Origin: Armatimonadota bacterium
GTDB taxonomy: Bacteria > Armatimonadota > Zipacnadia > JAUWAU01
Reading direction: 5' to 3'
Assembly: GCA_030601885.1 (NCBI GenBank)
Contig: JAUWAU010000026.1
Location: 1-64,000 of the forward strand
DNA length: 64,000 bases
Below the pieces are notes generated by a model that worked only from the letters and a program-made list of their open reading frames with translations, did no database searches and was not told the origin of the DNA. The first letter of the stretch is position 1. Each line of letters starts with the position of its first letter. Below are positions 18,271 through 27,708 of this stretch, piece after piece. The position numbers and the translations under genes are program-made.

Positions 18271-20913
18271 ATGGACTTTGGCCGAATGTTCTGGGCGGCC
18301 TTGGCCGCTTCAGTGTTCCTTGGCGTCGCGCCGGCAGCGCCTGGGCACGCCGCGACGGGCCCGGCAACGTATACGCTGCTCGATGAAACGGCGGACGACG
18401 AGTTCAACGTGACCTTCACCCTCACCGCTCCGCCCCAGTGGCATTCGGGCGCGCAGGCGCACTTCGCCTTCAACATTCAGGACGACGTGCACTACTACTA
18501 CGCCCGGTTCCGCGACGGACGCGCGGGCTTTGTCAAAGTCCAGGGAGATCGATCCGCGCTCATCGGAGCCGAAGGCGCTCTGCCTGAAGCAGACGACGGC
18601 CAGTGGCAAGTGACGCTCCAACGGCGGGGCGCGCGCATGGCGCTCATCTGCAACGGCCTGCGCGTCGCTGCGGCCGGCGATGCCGAGTTCCGCCGAGGCC
18701 GCCTGGGCTCCCGCTCGACGCATGCGGGAATCAAGCTGACCGACATCAATTACCAGATAGTCGCGCCCCCGTACATGAGCGACGACTTCATGCGCGAGGG
18801 CGACCAGGGCGGTTCATGGGAGCCCGTTGCGGGCACGTGGGAGAACGCGGGCCCGAGCGGCCCCAAGCCAACGCCGGAACACTCTGCCAACGCCTTCAGC
18901 TATCGCTGCTCGGCGCCAGGGCAATACGGGCTCGCCGTGGCTGGCTACTGGTTCTGGGATTCATACGAGGTCCGGGCGGCGGTGAGGCCGGCAGACGACG
19001 GCGCCGTCGGGCTGTGCGTCTACTATCAGGACCCAGGCAACTACTTCCTCTTCCGCTGGGTCGGCCTCGGCAACGGCGAAGGCCGAAAGCAACTGCTGCG
19101 CGTGGCCGATGGGCAGTGGCGGGTGCTCACCGACGCTCCGGGCGGCTTCGACATCGGTCAGTGGTACGTCCTGGCCGTGCGCGCCTTCGACGGCCACATA
19201 CAGGCACTCATCGACGGTCAGCCGGTGCTGGAGGCACAGGACGAGAGCCTCGGCGAGGGCGCTGTAGGACTATACACGGCCGGTTGCCAGTACGCGTACT
19301 TCGACGACGTGCGAGTGCGTAGGTTCGACGGCCTCGCCGACAGCTTCGAGCTGGCCGAGATAGGCCGATGGGTGCACGTCGCCGGCCAGTGGAGGGTGCA
19401 GCAAGGGCACCTCTACGGCCAGCCGCGGGGCGCCGGCGCCCGAGGCAGACTCGCCTCTGCCGTGAGCGCCTATGGCGATTGGTCGGACTACACCTTCAGC
19501 GCCCTGGTGAAGCCCAAGAGCGCCAGCGCCGTGGGCCTCCGATTCAACTGCCGAGACGAGGCAAACTACCACATATTCCGCTGGGCGGGGGGCAAGAATG
19601 GCCAACAGCAGCTCATCCGTGTGCGTGGCGGCAAGCCGGTGGTGCTGGCGAGCCGGCCGGGCAGCTACCAACCCGACCGCATGTACACGCTGAGCGTCGA
19701 GGCCGATGGCGGCTACCTGGTGGCGTCGATCGACGGCAATCCTGTGCTGGAAGCAATTGACGCGGAGGCCACCGGCGGCCGGGTTGGACTGCAGGCCGAA
19801 GGGACGGGCGCCGCCTGCTTTGACAACGTGGCCCTCCTCCCGAAACAGCATGAAGAGCATACCGGGAAGATCCAGCGAGAGTTCTTCCGCGAAGACAGCA
19901 TGGACATGTGGACGAGCAAGGCCGGCGAGTGGCGGCGCGACGACGAGGCCTATTGGCACCGGACACCCCTGTTTGCCGACCACGCCATCGCGGTGCAACT
20001 CCCGCCGCTGAGGGCTCGCGAGGGCAGTGTGCGACTATTCCTGGGCTCCGACGGCAAGCGCATCGACAGTGGCTACTTGCTGACGCTGCACAAGGAGCAC
20101 CATGCCCCACGCATGGAGGTGCGGCTCCAGGAGGCCGGCGAGGTGGTGCGGACAGCGGTGGCCACGGCAGGCGAGGGGCCACAGACGCTGGCGCTGAAGC
20201 GGCACGGCTCGTGGGTCATCGCGAGCCTCAACGGGCGGCCCATCGTGAGCCATCAAGCCCGTCAACGGCTTGCCGGCTACATCGCCGGGTTCGCGAGCGA
20301 GGGCCTGGGGGTGGAGGTTGGCTCGGCGCAGGTGACATCAGCGAACCTCTACGATTACACCTTCTCCGGAGCCCCCACCGACTGGCGCCCGCAGCAGGGC
20401 GTGTGGGAGATTGCCGACAGATGGGAGTGTGAGCCGGGCTGGGCGTGGCTTCGTGGCAGCGGGCATCGGTCCCCGATCATCTGGAGCAAAGCGCGCTTTC
20501 GGGGCAACATGGCCCTTCGGTTCTGGTGCGCCTTCACGCATCCTTACACGGATCGGGGGCCCAGCGATCTGAACGCCACCATCTGCGGTGACGGCACCAA
20601 CCTGTGCAGCGGATACAACTTCATCTTCGCGGGCGACAACAATGCAGCCAGCAAGATCCTGCGCGGCAACACTGAAGTTGCAAAGAACACCCGCGTCAGG
20701 CGCGGTGACAAAGACTCGTATCATCGCCACTGGTTCGATGTGCGTATCCACAAGATAGGGCGCAAGCTAATCTACCACGTTGATGGGAAACTCGTGGGCG
20801 AGTACGAGGATCCGACCCCCCTCGACGGCGGCCACATCGCCTTCTGGAGCTACAACGGCAACGGAGTCGTCATCGCCCGAGCCCAGCTCTCCTTCGAAGA
20901 GAGAGTCCAGTAG
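18271..20913 (+). CDS. large secreted multi-domain LamG/DUF1080-like protein
   Basis: An 880-aa secreted protein: signal peptide (WAALAASVFLGVAPAAPGHA), then about five concanavalin-like beta-sandwich repeats. Modules 2 and 3 share a clear pattern: an opening DDF or DSF, then YVLAVRAFDGHIQALIDGQP versus YTLSVEADGGYLVASIDGNP, and a closing YFDDVRVRRF versus CFDNVALLPK. This pattern is typical of 3-keto-disaccharide hydrolase (DUF1080) and LamG-type glycan-binding domains. GTGs at 18262 and 18265 also open the frame; ATG at 18271 has AAAGGGG about eleven bases before it. Third gene of the heparinase cluster, probably a glycan-binding surface protein. Catalysis is unproven. Confidence 0.75.
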   Translation: MDFGRMFWAALAASVFLGVAPAAPGHAATGPATYTLLDETADDEFNVTFTLTAPPQWHSGAQAHFAFNIQDDVHYYYARFRDGRAGFVKVQGDRSALIGAEGALPEADDGQWQVTLQRRGARMALICNGLRVAAAGDAEFRRGRLGSRSTHAGIKLTDINYQIVAPPYMSDDFMREGDQGGSWEPVAGTWENAGPSGPKPTPEHSANAFSYRCSAPGQYGLAVAGYWFWDSYEVRAAVRPADDGAVGLCVYYQDPGNYFLFRWVGLGNGEGRKQLLRVADGQWRVLTDAPGGFDIGQWYVLAVRAFDGHIQALIDGQPVLEAQDESLGEGAVGLYTAGCQYAYFDDVRVRRFDGLADSFELAEIGRWVHVAGQWRVQQGHLYGQPRGAGARGRLASAVSAYGDWSDYTFSALVKPKSASAVGLRFNCRDEANYHIFRWAGGKNGQQQLIRVRGGKPVVLASRPGSYQPDRMYTLSVEADGGYLVASIDGNPVLEAIDAEATGGRVGLQAEGTGAACFDNVALLPKQHEEHTGKIQREFFREDSMDMWTSKAGEWRRDDEAYWHRTPLFADHAIAVQLPPLRAREGSVRLFLGSDGKRIDSGYLLTLHKEHHAPRMEVRLQEAGEVVRTAVATAGEGPQTLALKRHGSWVIASLNGRPIVSHQARQRLAGYIAGFASEGLGVEVGSAQVTSANLYDYTFSGAPTDWRPQQGVWEIADRWECEPGWAWLRGSGHRSPIIWSKARFRGNMALRFWCAFTHPYTDRGPSDLNATICGDGTNLCSGYNFIFAGDNNAASKILRGNTEVAKNTRVRRGDKDSYHRHWFDVRIHKIGRKLIYHVDGKLVGEYEDPTPLDGGHIAFWSYNGNGVVIARAQLSFEERVQ

Positions 20914-20939
20914 AAGGCATTCCCCGCCGCAGCCGGGGA

Positions 20940-21034
20940 AATTCTGGGGACACCATACTTAATTATTGGGCCAATTCTAAGTTCAACGCACACCACGTTC
21001 GACTTCAATAATTAAGTATGGTGTCCCCAGAATT
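20940..21034. repeat. REP-like palindromic element with perfect 28-bp arms
   Basis: The left arm (20940-20967) and right arm (21007-21034) are perfect inverted copies, each including AATTCTGGGGACACCATAC and an AT-rich inner end; the centre is 39 bp. From memory, the GGGGACACCATACTTAATT motif is typical of ends mobilised by REP-associated tyrosine transposases (IS200-like). No transposase is present, so this is a non-autonomous copy. It overlaps the 3' end of the EcfT gene. Confidence 0.8.
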
Positions 21035-22309
21035 CACGGTCACGCTTACGTCCGGCAACTGCAGCTCGCGAGCCACCCGATCCGCCACATCCGTATGGCT
21101 CGCGTCTGTGTACCGGTAGGCAAAGGACACGGCGTACTGACCCGGCGGCAGTGCGGCCGTCGCGATTGAGATGTACGTGGGCTGCTCCGCGGAGGGCGCC
21201 ACCCATCGCATCCGGGCGTAGCGCGCATCCTTCTCGATCGCTATGCGCCGAGCCCGCGGCGTGCCCACGGCAATGTCCTCCGGCAGGCGCAGACGCAGCA
21301 CATCCTCTCCCGGCCCGTCCCCTCCCCGCAGAACGAACGCCATGTCCTCGAGCCAATCATTCCCGTTGGCATTCTCCACCTTCCGGACGGCGGCCAAGAA
21401 CGTGTGCACCTCGCCAATCCGGCAAATCTGTGGCACCATGAGCTTCACATCGAACTCGACGAATTGTGCCGGATCGTATACCGACTGTTCCACGATAGCA
21501 TAGCCCTTCGCCCGCAATACTGCGTCGGCCCTTCGCTCATGGTACCTGGGCCCCAATCGTATGCCGAGACACGCTGCGGCTACAGCGGCCATGAGGCCGA
21601 CCGCTATCACGTCCGCCGCGCGCACACGAAACTGCAGATACCGCGTCCGCTCCGGCCGTGCGCCGAGGCCCTTGGCCTCCAGCGCCATGGACAGCCCACC
21701 GGCATTGCGCAGCGCATAGGCCAGCACGGGCACGACCAGCGGGATGCTGGCGCGAATGCGCCGGATCAGCCCCCCGGTGGCAACGTCGTGCCCTCGCGAG
21801 CGCTGCGCCTGGATGACGGTCGCGGCGGTGGTGGCGAAGGTGGGCACGAGGCGGAACGCGAGAGAAAAGGCCAGCGACATCATCTGGGGCAGTCCGAGCG
21901 CACGCAGCCCCACGGTGAACTCCTCGGTGCGGGTGCTGCACAGCAAGGCGAGGCCGGCTATCAGGAATGCGTTGATGCGCAGGCCCATGGCGAGCCCGTA
22001 GATGAACGACGGCTTCGACCACGTGATGGGCTCGTACTCGCCCGGCTCCCCGAGGCCGCGCTGGAAGAGCGTCCACAGCAGCGTGGTGAAGAGGAAGATC
22101 ACCGCGCAGAACTTCCACACGCGCCACAGGTTGCCCATGCCGTTCGCCGCCCACACAATGGCCACCGCAAGAGCCAGCACGAGCAGTTCGCGCAGCGGGT
22201 CGCGGAACGCCATGGCCGCTGCGAAGACCAGCACCAGCGCGATCACCTTCGCCGCTGGATGCAGGCCATGCAGCATGGATCGCTTCTCGACGTACAGGAA
22301 GGTTGCCAT
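21005..22309 (-). CDS. ECF transporter T component (EcfT/CbiQ-like) with C-terminal extension
   Basis: A 434-aa membrane protein; residues 1-270 are an EcfT-type transmembrane scaffold that couples ATPases to substrate-binding S proteins. It begins MATFLYVEKRSMLHGLHPAA, has about six membrane helices, and carries the coupling-helix motifs in AQRSRGHDVA and MALEAKGLGA, the paired Ala-Arg-Gly-type signatures of EcfT. Residues about 280-430 form an extra soluble domain absent from ordinary EcfT. Its last residues NSGDTILNY and the stop codon are read from the right arm of the REP-like palindrome. ATG at 22309 is chosen where the family sequence begins. The partner fusion lies just upstream. Confidence 0.85.
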   Translation of the reverse strand: MATFLYVEKRSMLHGLHPAAKVIALVLVFAAAMAFRDPLRELLVLALAVAIVWAANGMGNLWRVWKFCAVIFLFTTLLWTLFQRGLGEPGEYEPITWSKPSFIYGLAMGLRINAFLIAGLALLCSTRTEEFTVGLRALGLPQMMSLAFSLAFRLVPTFATTAATVIQAQRSRGHDVATGGLIRRIRASIPLVVPVLAYALRNAGGLSMALEAKGLGARPERTRYLQFRVRAADVIAVGLMAAVAAACLGIRLGPRYHERRADAVLRAKGYAIVEQSVYDPAQFVEFDVKLMVPQICRIGEVHTFLAAVRKVENANGNDWLEDMAFVLRGGDGPGEDVLRLRLPEDIAVGTPRARRIAIEKDARYARMRWVAPSAEQPTYISIATAALPPGQYAVSFAYRYTDASHTDVADRVARELQLPDVSVTVNSGDTILNY

Positions 22310-22369
22310 TGTCTCGTCGTGTAGGGCGCGCTGCCAGCCAGTGATCGCCAGGCAAGCCCCTGACCCTTC

Positions 22370-22448
22370 GGCCCCGTACGGGGTCCCGACGGAAGGTACA
22401 GGGATCGGCACCCCGATCCCTGTCTGAAGCGGGATCCCGTACGGGACC
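22370..22448 (+). repeat. dispersed repeat family (CTGTCTGAAGCGGG type), copy 2
   Basis: CCCTGTCTGAAGCGGGATCC followed by CGTACGGGAC (22418-22448) matches the stretches at 27709-27739 and, inverted, 8045-8070. A partial mirrored copy with CCCGTACGGGGTCCCG lies at about 22372-22390. It fills the gap between the two ECF genes. Confidence 0.7.
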
Positions 22449-22478
22449 CGTGAGGGGTCAGGCACTGCCTGGCCCACA

Positions 22479-25151
22479 CTATTTGCCGGTGTTCCCACCA
22501 CTCGACGGGCGATAGTCGCCGCCCGCCCGTACGCACCCCGCCATCTCCTGCGGCGTCACAAACGTGAACCCATAAAGCTCGCTCGCAAGCTTACAGATGT
22601 GCGGCTGCCGCAGCGATGCCTGCCCAAGCAGCTCCGCGTCGCCGAATATATCCCGCACAGACCCGTCGGCCAGGACGCGGCCATCGGACAGCAGCACCAC
22701 GCGGTGCGCATACGTGGCCGCGGCCCACATGGAGTGGGTGATGACGATGACAGTGTGCCCGGCATCGTTCAGCCGCCGCAGCAAATCCATCATGGACTTC
22801 TGCTGTGCGCCGTCCAGACCCGTGGTGGGTTCGTCCAGGATGATCACCTGCGGGCGAGCCGACAGCGCCGACGCCACCGCCACCCGCTGCCGCTCCCCCT
22901 TCGTCAGCACGAAGGGATCTTTGCCCTCGTACCCGACTAAGTCAACCGCCTCCAATGCCCCGCGCACGCGCTCTCCGACATCTTCGGCCGGAACGCCGAG
23001 GTTGCGCGGACCGAAGGCGACCTCATCCTCGACCCGATCAAGGAATATCTGGTGATCCGGATTCTGGAACACGTATGCCACCGTTCGAGCCAGCTCTGCC
23101 ACACTGGCCTCGGTGGTGGGCTGCCCGCCGACGAGCACCGTGCCTTCGCCCGGATGCAGGAGGCCATTGAGATGCTTGGCGAGCGTCGTCTTGCCGCAGC
23201 CATTCTGTCCGAGGATCGCCACGAACTCCCCCCGTCGCACGTCCAGGCAGACACCGTCCAGCGCCGAGTGGCCGTCGTAGCTGAACCGCACGTCGCGGAT
23301 CGAGACGATGACGTCCCCGTGCCGCTCCTCCCATCCGGCGTCGGCTCTGCGCACTTGCCCCAGTTGCTCATCATCCACGGTCCATTTCTCCGTGCGGAGA
23401 ATCTCGGCAGCATCCTCCACCCGCAGCGGCCGCTCGGGGTGACCCATCGCCCGGAACAACGCGGGCATGTCCAGCGGGCGGATGCCGAGCTCCCACGTCC
23501 GGTCCGGCGCCGCGAGCAATTCCGGCGGCGAGCCGTCGTACACAACCGCCCCGTCGGCCAGCACGAGTAGGCGGTCCGCCCCGGCCACTTCCTCCGTCTC
23601 GTGCTCGGCCAGAAGTACCGTCTTTGCCTCTGCCCGCAGTTCGGCAACCACCTCCAGCACGTCGGCTCGGCCGCTCGGATCCAGATCCGTCGTCGGCTCG
23701 TCCAGCACGAGGATCTGCGGCTGCGCCGCCAGCACCGAGGCGATGGCCAGGCGCTGCTTCTCCCCGCCCGACAGCGTCGCCGGATCGCGCCCCACGACGT
23801 GTGAGAGGTGCACCGCCTCGAGCGCCTCGCGAACCCGGGCCTGCATTTGGTCCCGCGGCACCCGGAAGCTCTCGAGCGCGAAGGCCACCTCCGACTCGAC
23901 GTCGCTGGAGAAGAGCTGCGTCTCGAAGTCCTGGAAGACGAGCCCGACGGTCTGGGCCAGCTCGCTCACGCGGTGCGGAGAGATGTCTTGACCATTGAGC
24001 CTCACTGTCCCGGCGAACGAGCCCGGGAAGAAGCGCGGCACGAGGCCATTGAGCACGAAGCACAGCGTTGACTTGCCCGCGCCCGTGCGACCCATGAGGG
24101 CCACGAACTCTCCGGGGCGCTGGAGGAAATCCACGCCCTGTAGGGCCGGACCGGCAGCGCCGTCGTAGGTGAATTCCACGTCGGCCAACTGGATGGCCAC
24201 ATCATCCGTCGTCTCCGGGAGCAGCTCTGCCGCGAAATCCTCGACGGCTCCGGCCGCCCGACGGCGGATAAGCTGACCCCCTAGGTAGAACACCACGAGA
24301 CCCGCGGCTACGGCGACGGCGGGCCTCACCAGCGGCGGCAGTGGCACGAGCGGGAGCGCGAGCGTCGTCCCGGCTACGAGCCCCAGAACGACGATTATGG
24401 CCCCCGGGGCGAGCCGAGCCAGCAGAAAGCTGCCGGCGAGAATAGCGCCGGCGCACAGGCCCGCCGCCGCGAGTATGCCGACGTTCGGCGGCAACTGAAT
24501 CCACGCGAGCGCCACGCCGGCGAAGCTGCCCGTGGTAACGACGGCCACCCCGACCGCTGCGAGCGTCCCTCCCGCCACGTCGCGCGGCTCCATGATGTCC
24601 TCGTACAGTAGCCCCCACGACTTCGCCAGTCGGTACAGCAACGCCAGCAGCGGCGGCCCCAGCACCGCAGCGATAAGCACGTTATTCAGGAAGATGATGC
24701 TCGCGACGATCTTGAACGGTACGATCCCCAGCAGCTCCAGGCCGAAGCATATCGTGACGGAGCACGCGGCGCTCGCGACCACGGTGACCAGCAGGTACAG
24801 CGGGATCTGCCGCGCGGCTCCCGTGGGGGCAATGCGCGGAGAGAGAGCACGCCACAACCGGTACGGCACATAGCCATACAGGAAGTTGCCGACGAAGCCG
24901 AAAGCGCTTCCCGGGCCCATCGTGCCGAAGAAGTCGCCGATGAGGTTCCCGAAAGCGGCTCCCCAGGCGGCTGCCGGCCCGAACACGAGTGAGAGCACGA
25001 CAGGCAGCACGTTCGCCGGGCGGATCTCAGTGATGCCGGGGATCAGGGGGATGGGTTTGAAGGGGATCAGTACCGCCGCATACACGCCGGCGGTGAGCGC
25101 GACGAGGACGACCATCTTGGTGCTCTTCCACATCTCGATGGCGTCGCGCAT
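22479..25151 (-). CDS. ECF transporter fusion: S-like membrane domain plus two EcfA-type ATPases
   Basis: An 890-aa single-chain transporter core. Residues about 1-185 are a six-helix membrane domain like ECF substrate-binding (S) proteins (NVLPVVLSLVFGPAAAWGAAFGNLIGDFFG, FVGNFLYGYVPYRLW, given here as separate parts of that domain). Residues about 190-295 add about four more helices. ABC domain 1 (about 318-550) has Walker A GRTGAGKST, signature LSGGEKQ and Walker B ILVLDEPTT. ABC domain 2 (about 615-890) has Walker A GQNGCGKTT, a divergent signature LTKGERQ and Walker B VIILDEPTT. In most bacteria these are three separate proteins. ATG at 25151 begins the membrane domain. The T component follows. 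Substrate (vitamin, metal or similar) is not evident; no riboswitch was recognised upstream. Confidence 0.88.
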   Translation of the reverse strand: MRDAIEMWKSTKMVVLVALTAGVYAAVLIPFKPIPLIPGITEIRPANVLPVVLSLVFGPAAAWGAAFGNLIGDFFGTMGPGSAFGFVGNFLYGYVPYRLWRALSPRIAPTGAARQIPLYLLVTVVASAACSVTICFGLELLGIVPFKIVASIIFLNNVLIAAVLGPPLLALLYRLAKSWGLLYEDIMEPRDVAGGTLAAVGVAVVTTGSFAGVALAWIQLPPNVGILAAAGLCAGAILAGSFLLARLAPGAIIVVLGLVAGTTLALPLVPLPPLVRPAVAVAAGLVVFYLGGQLIRRRAAGAVEDFAAELLPETTDDVAIQLADVEFTYDGAAGPALQGVDFLQRPGEFVALMGRTGAGKSTLCFVLNGLVPRFFPGSFAGTVRLNGQDISPHRVSELAQTVGLVFQDFETQLFSSDVESEVAFALESFRVPRDQMQARVREALEAVHLSHVVGRDPATLSGGEKQRLAIASVLAAQPQILVLDEPTTDLDPSGRADVLEVVAELRAEAKTVLLAEHETEEVAGADRLLVLADGAVVYDGSPPELLAAPDRTWELGIRPLDMPALFRAMGHPERPLRVEDAAEILRTEKWTVDDEQLGQVRRADAGWEERHGDVIVSIRDVRFSYDGHSALDGVCLDVRRGEFVAILGQNGCGKTTLAKHLNGLLHPGEGTVLVGGQPTTEASVAELARTVAYVFQNPDHQIFLDRVEDEVAFGPRNLGVPAEDVGERVRGALEAVDLVGYEGKDPFVLTKGERQRVAVASALSARPQVIILDEPTTGLDGAQQKSMMDLLRRLNDAGHTVIVITHSMWAAATYAHRVVLLSDGRVLADGSVRDIFGDAELLGQASLRQPHICKLASELYGFTFVTPQEMAGCVRAGGDYRPSSGGNTGK

Positions 25152-25392
25152 TTTCAAGCCACCCGCCGGAGACGAGTCAGACTGCACAGGGCGACCCGGA
25201 GGAACGCCCCTACGCACGCGCACCTTCCCCGGTGCGGCGGGCTATCCCTCGTCGCAGCGTCAGGGCGCTCGGGGCAGAAGGACGTGGGCATGCACGCGGC
25301 CAACTAATACAGTGAGCCAGCAGGGCGATCCGATGGGTCGCCCCCACAACCAGCCGCCGATGACTCACCGCCAACGCAGGGAGGCGTTCAAC

Positions 25393-26211
25393 ATGCAAGC
25401 TATGTCCCCCGTGCTCGTGGTGCTGCTTGCCCTTTGGAACCAGGGGCCCGACGCCATGCGGGCCGTACCCACCGGCTACCCCGGCCCGCACGGCCGAACA
25501 GCCGTCATGGGCACTGCCGCAGCCATGCTGGGGCTCCTGGAGGAGGGCATGCCTCACATGTCCCGCGCGCTGTCGGAGATGAAGCTCTACCTGATGACGA
25601 TGCAAAACGACGACGGCGGCTACGGCAGCACGTCAGAGACGGCGCTCGTCATCAAGGCCCTCACGAAAGCCGAGGTGTGGGGCACGCCTGTTCAGCGGGC
25701 GCTCGACTACATGGCCAATGCCCAGAGCCCGACGGGTGGCTGGCCGCGGCTCGCAAACGAGGAGACCGTCTCCCCCATGGCTACCGCCTACATCGTGGCC
25801 GCGGCGGGGGAGGTGCGGGCTTTCCGGAAGACCGTGGACTGGGGCGCTGTGCTGCGACAGACGAAGACCACGCCAAAGCAGGACGCGGACGGCTGCCTCG
25901 AGGATCTGCCAACCACGCAGTACTGGATACAGGCAGCCGCAAAGGCGAGGGGGAAGGGCGCCGCCTTCGATCTGCGCGCGGCCAGGCGCTGGTACGACGA
26001 GCAGCCCAATACGCCGGCGGCCGTGCGGCTGCTCGTCGCCAAGGACGACCCGGACGCTTTCGAGGGCCTCCTCGCGGACAAGACAGTCTGCAAGGCAGAG
26101 AACAAGGACGCCCTCAGAGGCATCGGCGCGGCGATAGCCATCCTCGAGAACCTCGGCGGTCCGAAGGACCTGCCGACGATCCAGAAGCTGCAAGCTCTGA
26201 GCAGCTCATAG
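25393..26211 (+). CDS. prenyltransferase/squalene-oxidase-type toroid repeat protein
   Basis: A 272-aa protein with an N-terminal hydrophobic segment (SPVLVVLLALW) that may be a signal or anchor. Repeats such as MTMQNDDGGYGSTSETALVI and MANAQSPTGGWPRLANEETV match the QW/alpha-alpha-toroid repeats of terpenoid cyclases and prenyltransferases. The catalytic DxDD of cyclases is not visible and the protein is less than half cyclase length, so it is probably a repeat-domain protein rather than a cyclase. AGGGAGG stands eight bases before the ATG; a longer open frame upstream runs antisense over the ECF gene and is rejected. It precedes a cupin gene by 58 bp. Confidence 0.75.
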   Translation: MQAMSPVLVVLLALWNQGPDAMRAVPTGYPGPHGRTAVMGTAAAMLGLLEEGMPHMSRALSEMKLYLMTMQNDDGGYGSTSETALVIKALTKAEVWGTPVQRALDYMANAQSPTGGWPRLANEETVSPMATAYIVAAAGEVRAFRKTVDWGAVLRQTKTTPKQDADGCLEDLPTTQYWIQAAAKARGKGAAFDLRAARRWYDEQPNTPAAVRLLVAKDDPDAFEGLLADKTVCKAENKDALRGIGAAIAILENLGGPKDLPTIQKLQALSSS

Positions 26212-26269
26212 TGCCGTCCCTCCGCGGGACGTGCGGCGTTCAAACGCTCTGCAAGGGAGCACGATCGAC

Positions 26270-26650
26270 ATGATGATCCGAAAGCTGACCGAGGGCGATG
26301 TATTTGACATGGGGGCCGGGGACACGCGGCGCGTGGTGCATCCGGGCATGGGGGCCAAGCAGTTGACGCTGAACTACGCCGTGTTCGAGCCAGGGCAGGC
26401 ATTTGCCCAGCACGTCCACACGCTGCCCACCGAGGACGTGATAGTGGTGCTCAAGGGCCGGGGCGTCATTCGCGTGGAGGGTGAGGATCACCCCATCGAG
26501 GAGGGCGACGCCATCTGGGTCGAAGCCGGCGTGCAGCACGGCACCATCAACACCGGCGACGGGGAGATGGTCCTCGTGAGCTGCCAGGCGCCGCCCGATG
26601 CGGCGTTGTACTCGGGCGAGTATGTGGAAGGCAGCAAGAACGAATCGTAA
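26270..26650 (+). CDS. cupin-domain protein
   Basis: A 126-aa single-domain cupin. Motif 1 appears as FAQHVHTLPTEDVIVVLKGRG with metal-ligand-type His residues and Glu, and motif 2 as IEEGDAIWVEAGVQHGTINTG. Together they form the small beta-barrel that binds a metal and a sugar or small acid. Start at the ATG pair 26270/26273, with AAGGGAG ten bases upstream. The stop lies 14 bases before the MocA-family start, so the two are probably co-transcribed. A role in sugar binding or isomerisation with the dehydrogenase is plausible but unproven. Confidence 0.82.
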   Translation: MMIRKLTEGDVFDMGAGDTRRVVHPGMGAKQLTLNYAVFEPGQAFAQHVHTLPTEDVIVVLKGRGVIRVEGEDHPIEEGDAIWVEAGVQHGTINTGDGEMVLVSCQAPPDAALYSGEYVEGSKNES

Positions 26651-26663
26651 GGGAGGGCTCCTC

Positions 26664-27674
26664 GTGGACCGAATCCACGTCGTCTTCTGCGGGATCTCGC
26701 ATTCGCACGCCCGGGCGAAGCTGCAGGTCGTGCGTGAGTCGGACGACTTCTCGCTGCTCGGCATCTTCGAGCCGAAGGATGAAGCTCGGGCAAAGGTGGA
26801 TCTCAAGGCTGCCCCGTTTGCCGGCGTGCGTTGGTTCGATAGCCTCGACGCGGCCGTCGGTGCGGGCGAAGCGCAGGCGGTCGTCTGCGAGGGGTACGTG
26901 CACGAGAACTTCGAGTTCGCCCGGGCGGCCCTGCAGGCCGGCAAGCACGTGCACCTCGAGAAGCCGGGGACTCTGCGCGTCGAGGAGTTCCGCGAGCTGG
27001 CGGATCTTGCGCGCGCCGGAAAGCGCATCCTGCAGCTCGGCTACCAGTTCCGCTACATGGACGGCTTCCGCACCGTTGTGCGCATCGCGAAGGAGGGCGT
27101 CCTCGGCGACGTGTTCTTCGTTCGGGGACGCATATCGAGCGACAAGAGCCGCTACGAGCGCCAACTGCGCGAGCTCCGTGGATTTCCCGGCGGCGTGCTG
27201 CTGGAGCTAGGCTGCCATCTCATTGACCAGTTCGTGCTGATCCTCGGCCGCCCCGGCACGGTGACGCCGTTCCTGCGCACGGACTACGGCAACGACCCGG
27301 AGTACGTGGACAACGGCCTCAGCGTGCTGGAGTACCCTCGGGCTATGGCCGTGATCGAGGCCGCGGCCATGGAGACGGCGGCCGGCCAACGGCGGGTCCT
27401 CGAGGTGCAGGGCACCAACGGCACCGTCGTGCTCTCACCACTCGAGCGGCCGGGGAAGATCGTGTTGCATCTCGACGAGCCCGCCGGCGGCTACGACAAG
27501 GCCTCACACGAGATCGAGCCGGCCAACACACCGCGCCACGTCGGCGACTTCGCCGAGCTGGCCGAGTGCATCCGCGCCGGCCGCGAGCTCACGTTCGGCC
27601 TCGACCACGAGCTGGCGAGCTACGATACGGTCATGCGGGCAGTCGGCCTGGACACCACGGCGCTGTGGGCGTAG
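26664..27674 (+). CDS. Gfo/Idh/MocA-family oxidoreductase
   Basis: A 336-aa MocA-type dehydrogenase. The N-terminal segment VVFCGISHSHARAKLQVV departs from the usual GxGxxG Rossmann loop. The EKP catalytic lysine is present in VHLEKPGTLRVEEF (about residue 98), and GCHLIDQFVLILG supplies the conserved His (about 180). GTG at 26664 is preferred: it follows AAGGGAGGG and begins the protein directly at the first beta strand. It follows the cupin gene closely. The substrate is unknown; sugar or cyclitol is usual for the family. Confidence 0.87.
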   Translation: MDRIHVVFCGISHSHARAKLQVVRESDDFSLLGIFEPKDEARAKVDLKAAPFAGVRWFDSLDAAVGAGEAQAVVCEGYVHENFEFARAALQAGKHVHLEKPGTLRVEEFRELADLARAGKRILQLGYQFRYMDGFRTVVRIAKEGVLGDVFFVRGRISSDKSRYERQLRELRGFPGGVLLELGCHLIDQFVLILGRPGTVTPFLRTDYGNDPEYVDNGLSVLEYPRAMAVIEAAAMETAAGQRRVLEVQGTNGTVVLSPLERPGKIVLHLDEPAGGYDKASHEIEPANTPRHVGDFAELAECIRAGRELTFGLDHELASYDTVMRAVGLDTTALWA

Positions 27675-27708
27675 CCGTCCCCGGGAGCGCCGTTCCTGGG
27701 AGCGCAGG

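Noticed and set aside
25152..25392. Riboswitch upstream of the ECF transporter fusion
   Set aside because: No TPP, cobalamin, preQ1 or FMN consensus could be matched on the minus strand; the stretch mainly holds GGGGCGACC-type repeats.
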